Below are positions 35,491-47,689 of a DNA stretch of 64,000 bases, piece after piece. Under the pieces are notes generated by a model. That model ran no database searches. It worked only from the letters and a program-made list of their open reading frames with translations, and was not told where the DNA came from. Position numbers and translations under genes: made by a program. Source of the stretch: Galeopsis tetrahit (taxonomy: Eukaryota > Streptophyta > Magnoliopsida > Lamiales > Lamiaceae); assembly GCA_963675135.1 (NCBI GenBank), contig OY776124.1, forward strand, positions 17,544,066 to 17,608,065, given 5' to 3'. Within the stretch, counting starts at the first letter, position 1, and each line of letters starts with the position of its first letter.

Positions 35491-36989
35491 TTTAAAATTA
35501 TAATATATCATAATCAATGATTAGTATCAATATATTATATATCTATATTAATTCACACTAATTATAATCTAACAACCATACCAATGTTGATAGTATATGA
35601 CGTCTTTTGAAAAATTCGCTTGCACAACTCAATTTCTCGTAAATATAAATTTTAGGGAAGTATCATAGGTTGGTTGCTCCAAAATTAATTGTTGATATAA
35701 TTTCAAAATATAAATATAGTTTAGGAATAAAAATTGGTATTCAGTAAAACAAATTTAATGCATATAAAAATTATTAATTAATCCTTATTAAAAGAATTGT
35801 TTTCATTGCATTTAATTTAATTATTTATATATTGATTAAAGATGATAAGTGTTCACATTTAATGTTAGCTCGAAATTTATGCTCAATATTTAAAAAGATA
35901 TATTTGAACTTGATGGAATTACTATTAAACTCATAATTGACATACATAATTCAAAATTTCAATATTCTTGATTGAAAGAGAATTTAGATTCATTCAAATA
36001 AATACTTAATGTTACTTTTTTACATTCAACACAATTAATATTTCAGCTGAATTACACCGAACATATAATCTTGCAACTAAAGTGAAAAAATTAAATAGTG
36101 GTAAAAAACTATCAGATTAAAATTAAATGGATAAAAATAAAATTGTGAATGTCCATAAGTAATTTGTTAAATTTGATTGATTATTATTAGAGAGATATAC
36201 TCCAACTTTAACTATTTAAAAGTGAAACTTTTCACTCTTACCTTCTTTGTGATTGTACCAAATTAAAAAATTTAAATTATATATTGAATATAAATTAATT
36301 ATGTGCAAATAACTCAAAAATAGATATATTAAATTAAAAAATACATAACAAATAAATTAATAACGTCAAACTTTAAAATTCAACAATAAAAGTGCAAATT
36401 AAATTAAAGGGAGTGATTTTGTTGTATAATTGTGGCATGCATGAATTAAGGGAGTGGTTGTTTATATATTTTTTATAAGCGTAATTTTTTCTTATTTTTT
36501 CTTTAATAAACATTGTTCATTAAATTATTTTATCATAAATCATATGTGTAAATTTTTTCTTTTTTTGATAGGAGAAAATAAATGGTACACATCTTGAAGG
36601 TACGTCTTGAAGGTAAAACAAATGATTCAAGATAAAACACGTGATAAATCATCTAAAGAGCTTGAAGGTAAAAACAACAGAAAATAAAGAGAAACTTAGA
36701 GAAAAACTATGATCAGCCTGAAAAATTCCATTTCCGTAAAGAAGCCTTCGATCGCACCAAAGCTTCAGCATCCTCCTCCATTGAAACTGATGGAGCCCTC
36801 TCGTAGAAACACCATAAGAAAAAAATCAGGCCAAAGTCTTGTATGTACTCAAGTACACCGTGTACTTGAGTAGACTTTGGACAGGTCAACTGTTGACCTT
36901 TGACCAGTCAAAGGTCAAACTTTAATTTTTTTTTTAAAAAAAAAAAATTTCGATTTTTTTTAATTTTTTTTTTTCGAATTTTTTTTTTT

Positions 36990-37419
36990 TTTTTGAAAAA
37001 GTGTATGTTAGTATATTGAAAAGTGCATCTTTGCTTTTTAATGAAAAGTGTATGTTAGTATATTGAAAAGTGCAACATTGTTTTTAATGAAAAGTGTATG
37101 TTCTTATAACTGAAAAGTGTATGATATTATAAGTGAAAAGTGTATGTTATATTTAATGAAAAATGTATGTTATTATAACTGAAAAATGTATGTTATTATA
37201 TACGAAAAATATATGATTTATTAATGAAAAGTGTATGTTATTATAACTGAAAAGTGTATGTTCTATTAAATAAAAGTGTATGTTATTATAACTAAAAAGT
37301 GTATGATATCATAACTAAAAAGTGTATGTTATTATAACTGAAAAGTGTATGTTATTATATCCAAAAATTATATGATTTATTAATGAAAAGTGTATGTTAT
37401 TATAACTGAAAAGTGTATG
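36990..37419. repeat. Minisatellite AAAAGTGTATGTTATTATAACTG, first array
   Basis: It has imperfect ~20-23-bp units with the constant word AAAGTGTATG and variable linkers (TTATTATAACTG, ATATCATAACTA, TTCTATTAAAT). It continues after the LINE at 41168-41400 and in the duplicated unit at 41820-42460. Confidence 0.88.
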
Positions 37420-40400
37420 CTTTTTTTTTTTTTTTTGACGGGGAAACATAACTTCATTAATGTTGTGTAGGCAAAAGCCTTACATCCTTCAGAATAGCAC
37501 TATTACAGCAGGGTGGAACCTCTTCCATCCATATTTGTTCAAAAAAAGCTTCAGTTCCTATATGAGCAAGTTCATGCGCTACCCCATTGGCCTCTCTCCG
37601 GATGGCCACAAAGATAATACCCAACATTCTCTCAGCTAATCCTAGAATATCTTCGATTACCGCATCAGCATACGGTTCCACCGAGAGTTTCTTGCTGATA
37701 GCATCAATAAGAATCTCCGAGTCCGATTCCACAATCAACCTAAAAAAGCCCGCGTCCATAGCCTTGCGCAAAGCAAAGCGAAGAGCAATTGCCTCCAGAA
37801 TTGTGCTGCTTCCACCAGTCTGCACTCGCGCTGACCCAGACATCATCACGTCCCCTTTTTCATTCCGGATTACGAATCCAAGCCCTGCCTGACCCTCACC
37901 GAAATCAGCTGCGTCTGTATTCATCTTAAGGGTTCCTTCCGGAGGAGGTTTCCAAGCTATTTTCCGCGCCAGAGCCTGTTTATGGCTTGTCGGCTTCGCA
38001 TCCGTTTTTCTCATTTCTTGGAAGAGAGTGAGGGATCTCTAAATAATCTCACTCGGCTCGATTCGGGTTTCCTCAAACAGCAAAGCGTTTCTGGCCTTCC
38101 AGATATTCCATGAAATTATAAAGAACAGTGAGGCTCCTTCGCTGGGTATGTTTTCCAAGATGTAGCACCCCATGGACATGAGAGATGACGGTAGAGGTTG
38201 GAGAGGAATTCTCAATGGGCTTTGCCCCCAAGTATGGATGGCAAATGGGCATCGGAGGAGAATATGGGTTGTTGACTCCTCTTCAAGACCGCATCGTGGA
38301 CATATAATCTCCTCTATCATTCCCCTCTTACACAAATTAATCCCCGAAGGAAGAGTGTCGGCACAAGCTCGCCAGACGAAGTGCCGAAGAGATGGGGGGA
38401 TGTCGAGTTGCCAAATTCGCTTCCAGATTTTATTTGGACAGCTTGGAGAGGGAAGATCCACGGCACATTTCGAGAAAAGTGACGTCGCCAAAAAATAGGC
38501 TGATTTAACTGTGAAGCATCCATTCTTTGTGACACACCAAATTCGTTTATCTCCAGCTTTTTTCCAGCCAAGGGGCATTGATTTAATGATGGATGCATCC
38601 TGGGCCGAAAATAAGGAATCCACTTTGTCCCTATCCCACTCCCCTGTATCATTATCGATGAGCTCTGACACCTGGAGGGGGATTTCCGATCTGGTGCTAC
38701 TGGGACTAGCCCTTTTCTGGCTCTTAATTCCAATCCAGCGGTCCGCAAATCTATTAATGCTACAGCCGTTTCCAACTCTCCATCCACTCCCTTCCCGGAT
38801 AAGGGGTCGGGCCTTTAGGAGGCTTCGCCACAAAAAGCTTGGTTGGTATCCCTCCTGTGCTTCCTCCATCATTCCTCTCGGGAAATATCTAGCCTTCAAC
38901 ACTCTGAAAATGGTAGACCCCGGACTATTTAGAATTCTCCAAAACTGCTTTGCTACCATAGCAAGGTTGAAAAAATACATCTCTCGAAATCCAAGACCGC
39001 CATGCTCTTTCGAACGAGATATCCTCGCCCAGCTAGCCCAATGAATCTTTCTCTCTTCACCGTTAGATCCCCAATAAAAGCGAGCAATTGCACGTTCGAT
39101 GTCTTCACAAAGGGATTTTGGAAAGACAAAGCAACTCATGGCATATGTTGGAATGGCTTGAATAACACTTTTGAGGAGTACTTCTCTTCCGGCTTTTGAA
39201 AGTGCTTTTTCCTTCTAACCTTTTAGGCGTTGGATCACTCTATCATACACCCCTTGGAAGACTTGTCGCTTAGATCTCCCGATAAGCGTGGGGAGGCCTA
39301 AGTACTTTGAGTAGGATCCAACCACCCGGGCTCTAAGCTGTTTCCCCATCCTATCCACAGTATCTCTCGTAACACATCCACTAGCGAAAAGCTCCGATTT
39401 TTCCAAATTTATCCGTTGCCCCGACGCCGTCTCATAGGCTGCAATAATTTCCATCGTTTTGTTGAGTTCCCCTTGGTTTGCTCGGAAGAAGAGAATACTA
39501 TCATCCGCAAAGAATAGATGCGAGATCGGGGGGGCCAGGCGTGCCACTTTGATGCCCGTGATCTCTCCTCTATTCTCCGCCTTCTGAATAAGAGATGATA
39601 AACCCTCTGCACATAAAAGAAAGAGATAAGGGGAAATGGGGTCCCCTTGACGGAGACCCCGTTGAGGAACAAAACTATCGGTTGGATATCCATTCACAAG
39701 GATTGAGTATGATACCGATGTGACCCATCTCAAAATTAGGTTAACCCAACTTTCACAAAAGCCCAATTTCAAACACATACTTTCAAGAAACTTCCACTCT
39801 ACTCTATCATAGACTTTGCTCATATCAAGTTTAATAGCAATGAAACCTTTTTTGCCTTTTTTCTTTTTACGCATTGAGTGGAAAATTTCAAAAGCAATCA
39901 TAGCATTATCCGTGATTAACCGGTTTGGGATAAAGGCACTTTGGGTGGGGGAGATCACTTGGTCAAGGAGCAGTTTTAATCGGTTAGCTAACACCTTTGA
40001 GATTACTCGACAGATAACATTACACAAGCTTATCGGTCTAAAATCTTTAGGGTTTTCGGGGGATTTTATTTTGGGAATAAGGGTGATAAAGGTGTGGTTT
40101 AGGGAAGTGGGGTCTACTGCATTATTCAGAATATCGAGACAGGTAGCCATAAAAGAAGGTTCAATAATATTCCAGAATTTTTGGAAAAAGATAGGAGGCA
40201 TACCGTCAGGTCCCGGTGATTTGGTGGGGTGCATCTGCTTGAGTGCCCTTTTGATTTCCCCCTTTGAGTAAGGTTGAGTCAACATCTCGTTCATTTCTCC
40301 TGTAACTCTAGACTCGATCGACTCGATGACTCGGTGTATCTCTCGGGGGTTATCCGAGTTGATGAGATTCTCATAGAAGTCTTTCACCACTCTACCCACT

Positions 40401-41167
40401 TCTTTCTCAGATTTGGTCCACTCTCCATCCGTTTTTCGGAGCCTCTTGATTGTGTTTTTCTCTCTTCTTTGTGATGCCCTTCTATGGAAGAATGTGGTTT
40501 TTTTATCTCCATCTTTTATCCAGAATGTTTTGGACCTTTGATACCAATATGTTTCTTCAAGTTTCATTAGTTCCTCCAGTGCCCCGGCCAGCTGTTTTAA
40601 TTCCTTGATATTCTCGGCTGTTGGTGGTTTTTCTTGCAGGCTTGCCATTTTTTCTTTTACCTCTCTTATCTTTTTTCCAGTATGTCCAAATGCCTCTTGA
40701 CCCCATGCCAGCAGATGTCTCCCACAGTTTGTAGTTTTTTCCTTAAAGCTTTCACCCATAGGGCCTCGATTCCACCCCACTTGGACCATATCTTTACACT
40801 GCTCATGTTCCATCCATATTTTCTCAAATCTGAACACCTTTTCTCTTTTCCGTTCCTTCCCATCGTCATTCACCTCCAAACTTCGCTCAAACTCGATCAA
40901 AATTGGTGCATGGTCTGACCGGATCTTGATTTTATGGCTCACCTCATGATATTGGAATTTTGTTCGCCATTCTTGATTCGCAAAAGCTCTATCCAGCCTG
41001 CACTGAATATTTCCATCACCCACCCTCCCGTTAGTCCAGGTATATCGGCAGCCCTTGTATCCCAGGTCCTTCAGGTTCAGATCATTCACTGTATCATGGA
41101 ATGCGTTCATTGATGTTGTTCGACGGACTTGGCCTCCCAATTTTTCGTGCGACCATAGGATCTCATT
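37420..41167 (-). mobile_element. LINE (non-LTR retrotransposon), 5'-truncated, minus strand
   Basis: The poly(T) at 37421-37436 is the minus-strand poly(A) tail. The direct repeat AAAGTGTATG flanks the element (37410-37419 and 41168-41177), although it is also a minisatellite word. The 5' end lacks the first ORF and the N-terminal part of the endonuclease, typical of incomplete target-primed reverse transcription. It interrupts unit 1 of the tandem duplication, so it inserted after the duplication or unit 2 was made from an empty copy. Confidence 0.9.
37457..41140 (-). pseudogene. LINE ORF2: endonuclease remnant, reverse transcriptase, zf-RVT, RNase H
   Basis: One reading frame throughout, with two stops (TAG at 39215-39217 and TAG at 38039-38041). 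Reading from 41140 down: the C-terminal end of an APE-type endonuclease (GYKGCRYTWTNG, SDHAPI); a reverse transcriptase with SPGPDGMPPIFFQKFW, RPISLCNV, PQRGLRQGDPISPYLF and the catalytic FFADDSILF; after the first stop, a zinc-finger RT-associated region (PNKIWKRIWQLDIPPSLRHFVWR cut short here as IWKRIWQLDIPP, CPRCGLEEEST, HILLRCP); after the second stop, an RNase H domain (MNTDAA, EAIALRFAL, ESDS). This is the plant L1-type LINE layout. The missing N terminus and two stops make it inactive. Confidence 0.9.
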
Positions 41168-42529
41168 AAAGTGTATGTTATTATAACTGAAAAGTGTATG
41201 ATATCATAACTAAAAAGTATGTTATTATAACTGAAAAGTGTATGATATCATAACAAAAAAGTGTATGTTATTATAACTGAAAAGTGTATGTTATTATATC
41301 CAAAAATATATATGATTTATTAATGAAAAGTGTATGTTATTATAACTGAAAAATGTATGATATCATAACTAAAAAGTGTATGTTATTAAAATAGTTAAAA
41401 ATATTATTGAAAAATATAAAATTTTCTGTTAAAAAAAAAAATCGAAAAAAGATAAAACACGTGATAAATCATCTAAAGAGCTTGAAGGTAAAAACAACAG
41501 AAAATAAAGAGAAACTTAGAGAAAAACTATGATCAGCCTGAAAAATTCCATTTCCGTAAAGAAGCCTTCGATCGCACAAAAGCTTCAGCATCCTCCTCCA
41601 TTGAAACTGATGGAGCCCTCTCGTAGAAACACCATAAGAAAAAAATCAGGCCAAAGTCTTGTATGTACTCAAGTACACCGTGTACTTGAGTAGACTTTGG
41701 ACAGGTCAACTGTTGACCTTTGACCAGTCAAAGGTCAAACTTTAATTTTTTTTTTTTAAAAAAAAATTCGATTTTTTTTAATTTTTTTTTTTTTCGATTT
41801 TTTTTTTTTTTTTTTTTTGAAAAGGTGTATGTTAGTATATTGAAAAGTGCATCTTTGCTTTTTAATGAAAAGTGTATGTTAGTATATTGAAAAGTGCAAC
41901 ATTGTTTTTAATGAAAAGTGTATGTTCTTATAACTGAAAAGTGTATGATATTATAAGTGAAAAGTGTATGTTATATTTAATGAAAAATGTATGTTATTAT
42001 AACTGAAAAATGTATGTTATTATATACGAAAAATATATGATTTATTAATGAAAAGTGTATGTTATTATAACTGAAAAGTGTATGTTCTATTAAATAAAAA
42101 TGTATGTTATTATAACTAAAAAGTGTATGATATCATAACTAAAAAGTGTATGTTATTATAACTGAAAAGTGTATGTTATTATATCCAAAAATTATATGAT
42201 TTATTAATGAAAAGTGTATGTTATTATAACTGAAAAGTGTATGTTATTATAACTGAAAAGTGTATGATATCATAACTAAAAAGTATGTTATTATAACTGA
42301 AAAGTGTATGATATCATAACTAAAAAGTGTATGTTATTATAACTGAAAAGTGTATGTTATTATATCCAAAAATATATATGATTTATTAATGAAAAGTGTA
42401 TGTTATTATAACTGAAAAGTGTATGATATCATAACTAAAAAGTGTATGTTATTAAAATAGTTAAAAATATTATTGAAAAATATAAAATTTTCTGTTAAAA
42501 AAAAAAATCGAAAAAAAATAAATTGGTCA

Positions 42530-42760
42530 ACGGTCAACAGTTGACCGATCAAAGTCAACGGTCAACTGTTGACCAATAAAAGTCCACTCAAGTACATGGT
42601 GTATTTGAGTGTACAAGAGACCAACCCAAAAATCAGTCACTAAAGTTTCAACATCCTCCACTATTAAAATTGATGGAGCCCTCTCGGGAGAAACACCATA
42701 CATTAGGCTTGAGAAATGCTTGAGGAAAATTAGTGAATGGTATAAAATGAAAGACATAGG
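42530..42760. repeat. Inverted relative of the unit hairpin plus third partial block
   Basis: GGTCAACGGTCAACAGTTGACC and CTCAAGTACATGGTGTATTTGAG form hairpins that are an inverted version of those at 36840-36930 and 41650-41740. They are followed by a diverged direct copy of the GATGGAGCCCTCTCG block. The tandem duplication is therefore bounded on the right by an inverted repeat of its own left segment, which suggests a transposon-like unit. Confidence 0.5.
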
Positions 42761-43605
42761 CTCCTTTATATAGGAGATTGAATTAAGATTTAATGGTTAA
42801 AGATTAAACCTCTAAATGAATGGTTAAGATTAAAGGAAAAAAGTGAAATGAATGAAAGTAGAGGAATTTTGAAATGAGAGAATTTAGAGGAAAGACGTTG
42901 AGGTAGGGGTGGTGTGGATGTGACAACTGACATGTATCCTTAAAAAAGTTTGTAAATATATAGAATTAAGATATGTTTGTGATATTTTTGTTTTTTGAAA
43001 AGAGAGGTTATCTAAAATTTAATGGTTGAAATTCATTTGTAACAAAAATAGTCCAAAACAATAAATATGAATTGGACTAGATCGTTTGAAGGCCACGGTT
43101 ATACACACAATTTGGGTTATTGAGGAGTGAGGACACCCACTCGTTCACTACACGCCTCATATGATGAGTACACACATCTTCTATTTCTAAATTCTAATTT
43201 TCCCTATTATCCTCCCTTCTCACTCTTATTTTTCACGCTGCACCCACCATTTTCCCCAACCAAAAAAATGCAGCCGCCGTAGCCCCGTCCTCCCTAACCC
43301 CGTTTACATTGTGGTCGTTCGCACCTCCTCCCCCTCTTTTGATTTTTCATGTGATTAGGTTAGCTTTTGAGTTTTTTATATGTGAGAAATCAAAATCTGT
43401 TTTCAGATTTTTTTGCTTCTTTTCGAATTTGTGTGTTTATTCGAAATTTTTTACCGAAATTCGAGTATATTTTGATTTCTATATTAATAACGAGAAATTT
43501 ATTTAATTTTAGTCGTGGGGTAAAATTGACATTTTACACGTAATTAAATTGTAAACAAATTCTCGTTGGGTGTACACAACATGCAAAGCCGTACGTGTGT
43601 GCGTA
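42761..43605. other. Intergenic DNA, no supported gene
   Basis: It contains AT-rich sequence and a C-rich stretch at 43190-43330. An open frame at 43309 has no recognisable domain. The word GGCCACGGTTATAC at 43091 is the reverse complement of GTATAACCGTGGCC at 44227, a possible outer inverted repeat around the hAT-like element. Confidence 0.4.
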
Positions 43606-44221
43606 TATAGATGTTTATTCAGGCTGGGCTAACCGGGCTAGCCCATTTAACCCTAAAAAATATAGGGTTAGGGTTCTTGAATCATAGGCCCATTTAAATT
43701 TGGGTTTTTTTTGACCCGGACCGATTAGCCCGTGGGCTAAATCGGGCCAACCCGCAGGTGTACAGGGCCAGCTCGCTAGCCCGAGTTGTTACCCTTTTTA
43801 TTTATTTTTAATAAATAACCTTATAACAAATTTTGGGTCATTTGACCCATAGCCGTAACTATAAACATTAAGTAGTCCATTACCATCAATTAATCATTAT
43901 TACTATTTTTTATTAGATTATGATATTTGTATAGTTTTATTTGACTATATTAAGGACCAATGAGTTATAAAATTTTATTTAAATTATACTTTTATTTTCT
44001 CATTTATCGATCATTAACTAATTATATATTTTTCTATTTTATTTGCTTGTTGAACGTGCCAATTGGAACCTTTAATTTTTAAAGAAAAAAAATTATTGTA
44101 GCCCGTTAGTGACCCGTTTAGCCCGTGGTCCGCTAGAGTTAGAGTTAGGTCCCAACAATTGTAGAACCGTTAAGTATGAACTGATTAAGGCCCTAAACCG
44201 TTCAGCCTATAGACATCTCTG
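43606..44221. mobile_element. hAT-like non-autonomous transposon
   Basis: The ends are related inverted repeats: left TATAGATGTTTATTCAGGCTG, right complement CAGAGATGTCTATAGGCTG. They are flanked by GTGCGTA on both sides (43599-43605 and 44222-44228). With one more mismatched base this is the 8-bp size of a hAT target duplication. The interior is rich in GGGCTAGCCC, CCGTGGGCTAA and related words near the left end and AGCCCGT words near the right end, the subterminal pattern of plant hAT MITEs. No transposase is present. Confidence 0.6.
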
Positions 44222-44241
44222 GTGCGTATAACCGTGGCCTT

Positions 44242-45246
44242 AAATACTTTTAAGTAATGAGTTGGTTGGGCTTGGGACCCATTGCAATCACAACCCAACC
44301 CAATACAAAATTATAGTAGTAATAATTAGTAAGAGTGTTTTTTTTTTCATTTCATTTTATTTTATTTTAGGGAACATATTCGTAAAGTTATGTAATATGA
44401 ATCTTGAATATTTTTGTTGGAAATGATTAAAATTGATAAGAAAAAAAAATGATTAAAAAAAAAAAACTAAATTAGATGTCGGTAAAGATAAATGGCAATT
44501 TGTGCTAATTCCTTACCGTAATTGAACAAGATATATAGAATCAACACCACCGGAAATTTGGTGAATACACCCAACACATTCTGTCTGTAATTAACTTGCA
44601 AAAATCAAGGAAAACCGAGTGTCTAAGCAATACAAAGTGTACAATTTTTTTTGTCATATTCTATATTAAAAAAAAAAAAAAATTTAGGCGGCTACCTGGG
44701 CGCTGGTCAATGCAAATCTTCGAATCCATTCGATTATCGATTTTCAACTTCTATGAACTTGTAAAAATACATTTTACAAATTTGAACATTTAATTACGTT
44801 AAAAAAATTAGATATTATCACTAAGGCGGTTAAAAAATTTGATTCATGTTTTCCCAAAAATTAACCATCACACGATTCTTATGAACACACATTTTCTTAA
44901 TTATGACCTCAATACAAGGTCATACGACTCAAATGCCACATTAAAACTAGGAGGGCATTTTCGTGCTTCATTCATATTTTTTTTATATAAAAATAATGAA
45001 TTCAAGTTACGTAAAAATATATTAACAACATTCACTGAATTAATTCTTTCCCATTTTTATTTTATTTTATCAATCTCTTTTTTATTTTCCTTTAATTAAC
45101 ATCAATTCCTAAACAAATTAAATGATTATATATCACAGTGTTATTTTGTAAAATTTGATAGAAGTACGCGTGGATTAAATCTAAATGATATAGTACTGTG
45201 AGATGTTATACATTGTGTAATAGAAAATTCAACGGAATAAATATGT
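44242..45246. other. AT-rich intergenic DNA upstream of the BAHD gene
   Basis: Open frames at 44596 and 44839 have no recognisable domain and an AT-driven composition. No transposon ends or RNA genes could be supported. Confidence 0.5.
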
Positions 45247-45248
45247 TA

Positions 45249-45487
45249 CTCCCTTTATCCAATAAATGTAGTTTCACGGGAGTGAGACACACGTTTTAAG
45301 GAAAAAATAAATAAAATAGATAAAGTAAAGGTATTGTGGAGTCCATTGTGCATAAAGTTGATAACAATTTGAATAATTAAATGATGGTTGAAAGATGATT
45401 GTTTCAATAAAGTGTTTGAGAGTACAGTTTGCGAACGAAAATATACAGTAAATGAGACTACATTTCGTGGATGTAAGAAATATAGAG
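45249..45487. mobile_element. Decayed Stowaway-type MITE in the BAHD promoter
   Basis: The left end CTCCCTTTATCC is preceded by TA. The inner word AATGTAGTTTCAC is matched on the right by GAGACTACATTTCGTGGATG, giving ~30-bp imperfect inverted ends. The right terminus is degraded, so its limit is approximate. It stops about 90 bp before the start codon of the acyltransferase gene. Confidence 0.55.
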
Positions 45488-45575
45488 ATTTAATTTCCAA
45501 GAAATAAGTCTTTAAATAGAACAAGTGGTATATGTGAATCATGTATCTGATCATTTTTAGCTACACAAACTCAAA

Positions 45576-47300
45576 ATGAAAGTAAGTGTAATTCAATCTT
45601 GCTTAGTACCTCCAGCAGAGTCAACATTCAAAGGTTCCATGCCTTTGACTGAATCCGACCAAATTACTACCTTAACTCATGTACCTACAATCTACTTCTA
45701 CAGGCCTTCACAAAATTGGCACACACCACCAAACACTATCTTCACAACCCTACTCACTTCTCTATCCAAAGTCTTGGTCCATTTCTACCCCATGGCCGGC
45801 CGCCTACGTTGGCTCGATGGAGCTCGTCTCGAGCTCGATTGTAACGCCAAAGGCGTTTATCTCGTTGAAGCTTACTCTGACAGTGTATTAAATGACCTCG
45901 GCGATTTCACGCCATCTCCCGATTTCCACCATCTTTTCCCCCATATCAACTACTCCTCCCCAATTGAAGATATCCCACTTATGACAGCTCAACTCACTAA
46001 ATTCAAATGTGGGGGCATCACTCTAAGCTACAGTGTTTCTCATGCAGTAGCAGACGGTAAAAGTGCGCTTCATTTCATTTCTGAGTGGGCCCGGTTAGCT
46101 CGTGGGGAGCCCCTGGCCTTCCCACCGGTTCTTGACCGGACACTTTTACGAGCCGGGGAACCTCCCTTGGCTCAACCTCGGTTCAAGCACCCGCAATTTG
46201 AGCAACCACCTCTTTTGCTAAATCAATCTGACACGAAAACTGAGAGGAAAAAAGAAACATCGAATGTGATGTTGAAGATGTCCAAGTCCCAAGTGGAATT
46301 TCTCAAAATTGAAGCTAACAAAGGGAGAGGTGGATTCCATACAGGTCAGTTACAAGAAAATTGACTTTTAATCCTCTCATTATTGCTTTTCAAGATAAAA
46401 TCTTTAGTGTCGTGAAATTAAGAATTAATGACAGGACCTGTCATTAAAAGCCAATTATATCATTAAAGACCCGCTAAAAATTTTTAGCTAGAGAAACTAT
46501 GATGACTTGATTTATGTCATTAAAAGTCAATTTTCTTTTAGGCAAAACTGCAACCCTTTTATCACTAGAACATATCCATTTCCTTCTATTTATTTGTAAA
46601 ATAAAAATATTTAAAACAAAAAAAACATTTTAAACTTTTTTTTTGTATTATATTTAGTCCAAGCTATATTTTGATCCTAACTCCGCCCTTCCTTGCAGGT
46701 CGGGTCTACACCCGTTATGAGGCCATAGCGGGTCACATATGGAGGTGTGCATGCAAAGCGCGGCGACATGCACACAACCAACCCACTGGACTCGGCATCT
46801 GCGTGGACGTGCGCAGCCGGGTCCAACCCCCACTGCCGGAGAAGTTCTTTGGAAACGCAATCATCGACGTGGTGGCACAAAGCCGATCAGGAGAGCTCGT
46901 CGAAAAGCCGTTGAGCTTCGCTTGTAGTAGGATAAGAGAAGCAATCGACAGTGTGAATAGTGAGTATGTCCACTCCACCATTGATTTCCTAAAAAACCTC
47001 AAAGATTTATCTTATTTACAAGATATACATGCAATAAAATCAAATGAGGGCCCATTCTATGGAAATCCAAATATTGGGGTAATAAGTTGGATAGCTTTGC
47101 CACTTCATGGGGTGAATTTTGGATGGGGCAAAGAATTTTTCATGGCTCCCGGAATCCACGACTGCGACGGCGACTCACTCATAATGCCGGCGTACAACGA
47201 CGGCGGCGCTTTGGCCGTCGCAATATGCCTGCAAGTTGAGTGTATGGATGATTTCAAGAAATTCTTCTATGAACAAATTCATGATCATATTCATAATTAA
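45576..47300 (+). CDS. BAHD acyltransferase, spermidine hydroxycinnamoyltransferase-like
   Basis: BAHD enzymes transfer acyl groups from CoA thioesters to alcohols or amines in the cytosol. The closest match I recognise is the group that acylates spermidine or shikimate-type acceptors with hydroxycinnamoyl-CoA. Two exons: 45576-46344 and 46699-47300, with a 354-bp intron (GT...TTGCAG, phase 1), giving 456 residues, normal for the family. The catalytic HxxxD is HAVAD at ~154-158. The second family motif reads NFGWGK near residue ~390 instead of DFGWG, an Asp-to-Asn change. The N-terminal text THVPTIYFYRP and LVHFYPMAGRLRW are family hallmarks, as is YEAIAGHIWRCACKAR at the exon-2 start. The frame is intact. 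A Stowaway MITE lies in its proximal promoter and a TTTAAATA box at ~45511. The substrate cannot be fixed from sequence alone. Confidence 0.9.
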
Positions 47301-47640
47301 CTTCCAAGAAACTAAATTAAAAAAAATTATATATATATATATATTTATCTTAAATAATATACAGGGATATATCATAACTGATTTATCCCTAGAACCTACA
47401 AATAAATATGCATGAATTGCAAATCTTATACAATTGTTTATATGCATGTATTGTGTTACTGATTTGTTGTTTAATGAAAGGTCGAATTTGAATACTTTAT
47501 TGTTTTATAATAAAGATGTATTAATCTACTATTCTATTAGCATTTCATTTTTATTTTGTCAGTAGTATAATTTATTAATAGATCATTGTAAACTAATATA
47601 TATAGAAAAAATTGAATTTTTCATCAATTTTAGTATTTTT
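47301..47640. other. 3' flank of the BAHD gene
   Basis: AT-rich; it contains a TA dinucleotide run at ~47328-47343 and AATAAA at ~47400, which may serve as a polyadenylation signal. Nothing else was recognised. Confidence 0.45.
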
Positions 47641-47689
47641 TTTTATGAAAGAAAATGATCACGTACCCTGCAAAAATAGTAATAGTATG

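Larger units (their letters stand above)
34681..36630. other. AT-rich intergenic DNA with simple repeats, no gene seen
   Basis: It holds an (AT)15 microsatellite at 34799-34828 and a three-copy tandem repeat at 35311-35490. No credible coding frame, RNA gene or transposon terminus was found in the rest. Confidence 0.6.
36631..42517. repeat. ~1.06-kb tandem duplication with hairpin and minisatellite, first copy split by a LINE
   Basis: Unit 1 starts GATAAAACACGTGATAAATC at 36631 and unit 2 starts with the same words at 41451. Without the LINE and its target duplication, unit 1 is ~1062 bp; unit 2 (41451-42517) is ~1067 bp. Each unit has a block with AAAGCTTCAGCATCC and GATGGAGCCCTCTCG; a hairpin made of TACTCAAGTACA / TGTACTTGAGTA followed by the palindrome GGTCAACTGTTGACC; an A/T homopolymer tract; and a minisatellite. 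A third, partial copy of the first block recurs at ~42638-42700. Confidence 0.85.

Noticed and set aside
43309..45099. Short plus-strand open frames upstream of the BAHD gene
   Set aside because: Composition is that of AT-rich intergenic DNA (Phe/Leu/Ile/Lys-rich), with no recognisable domain.
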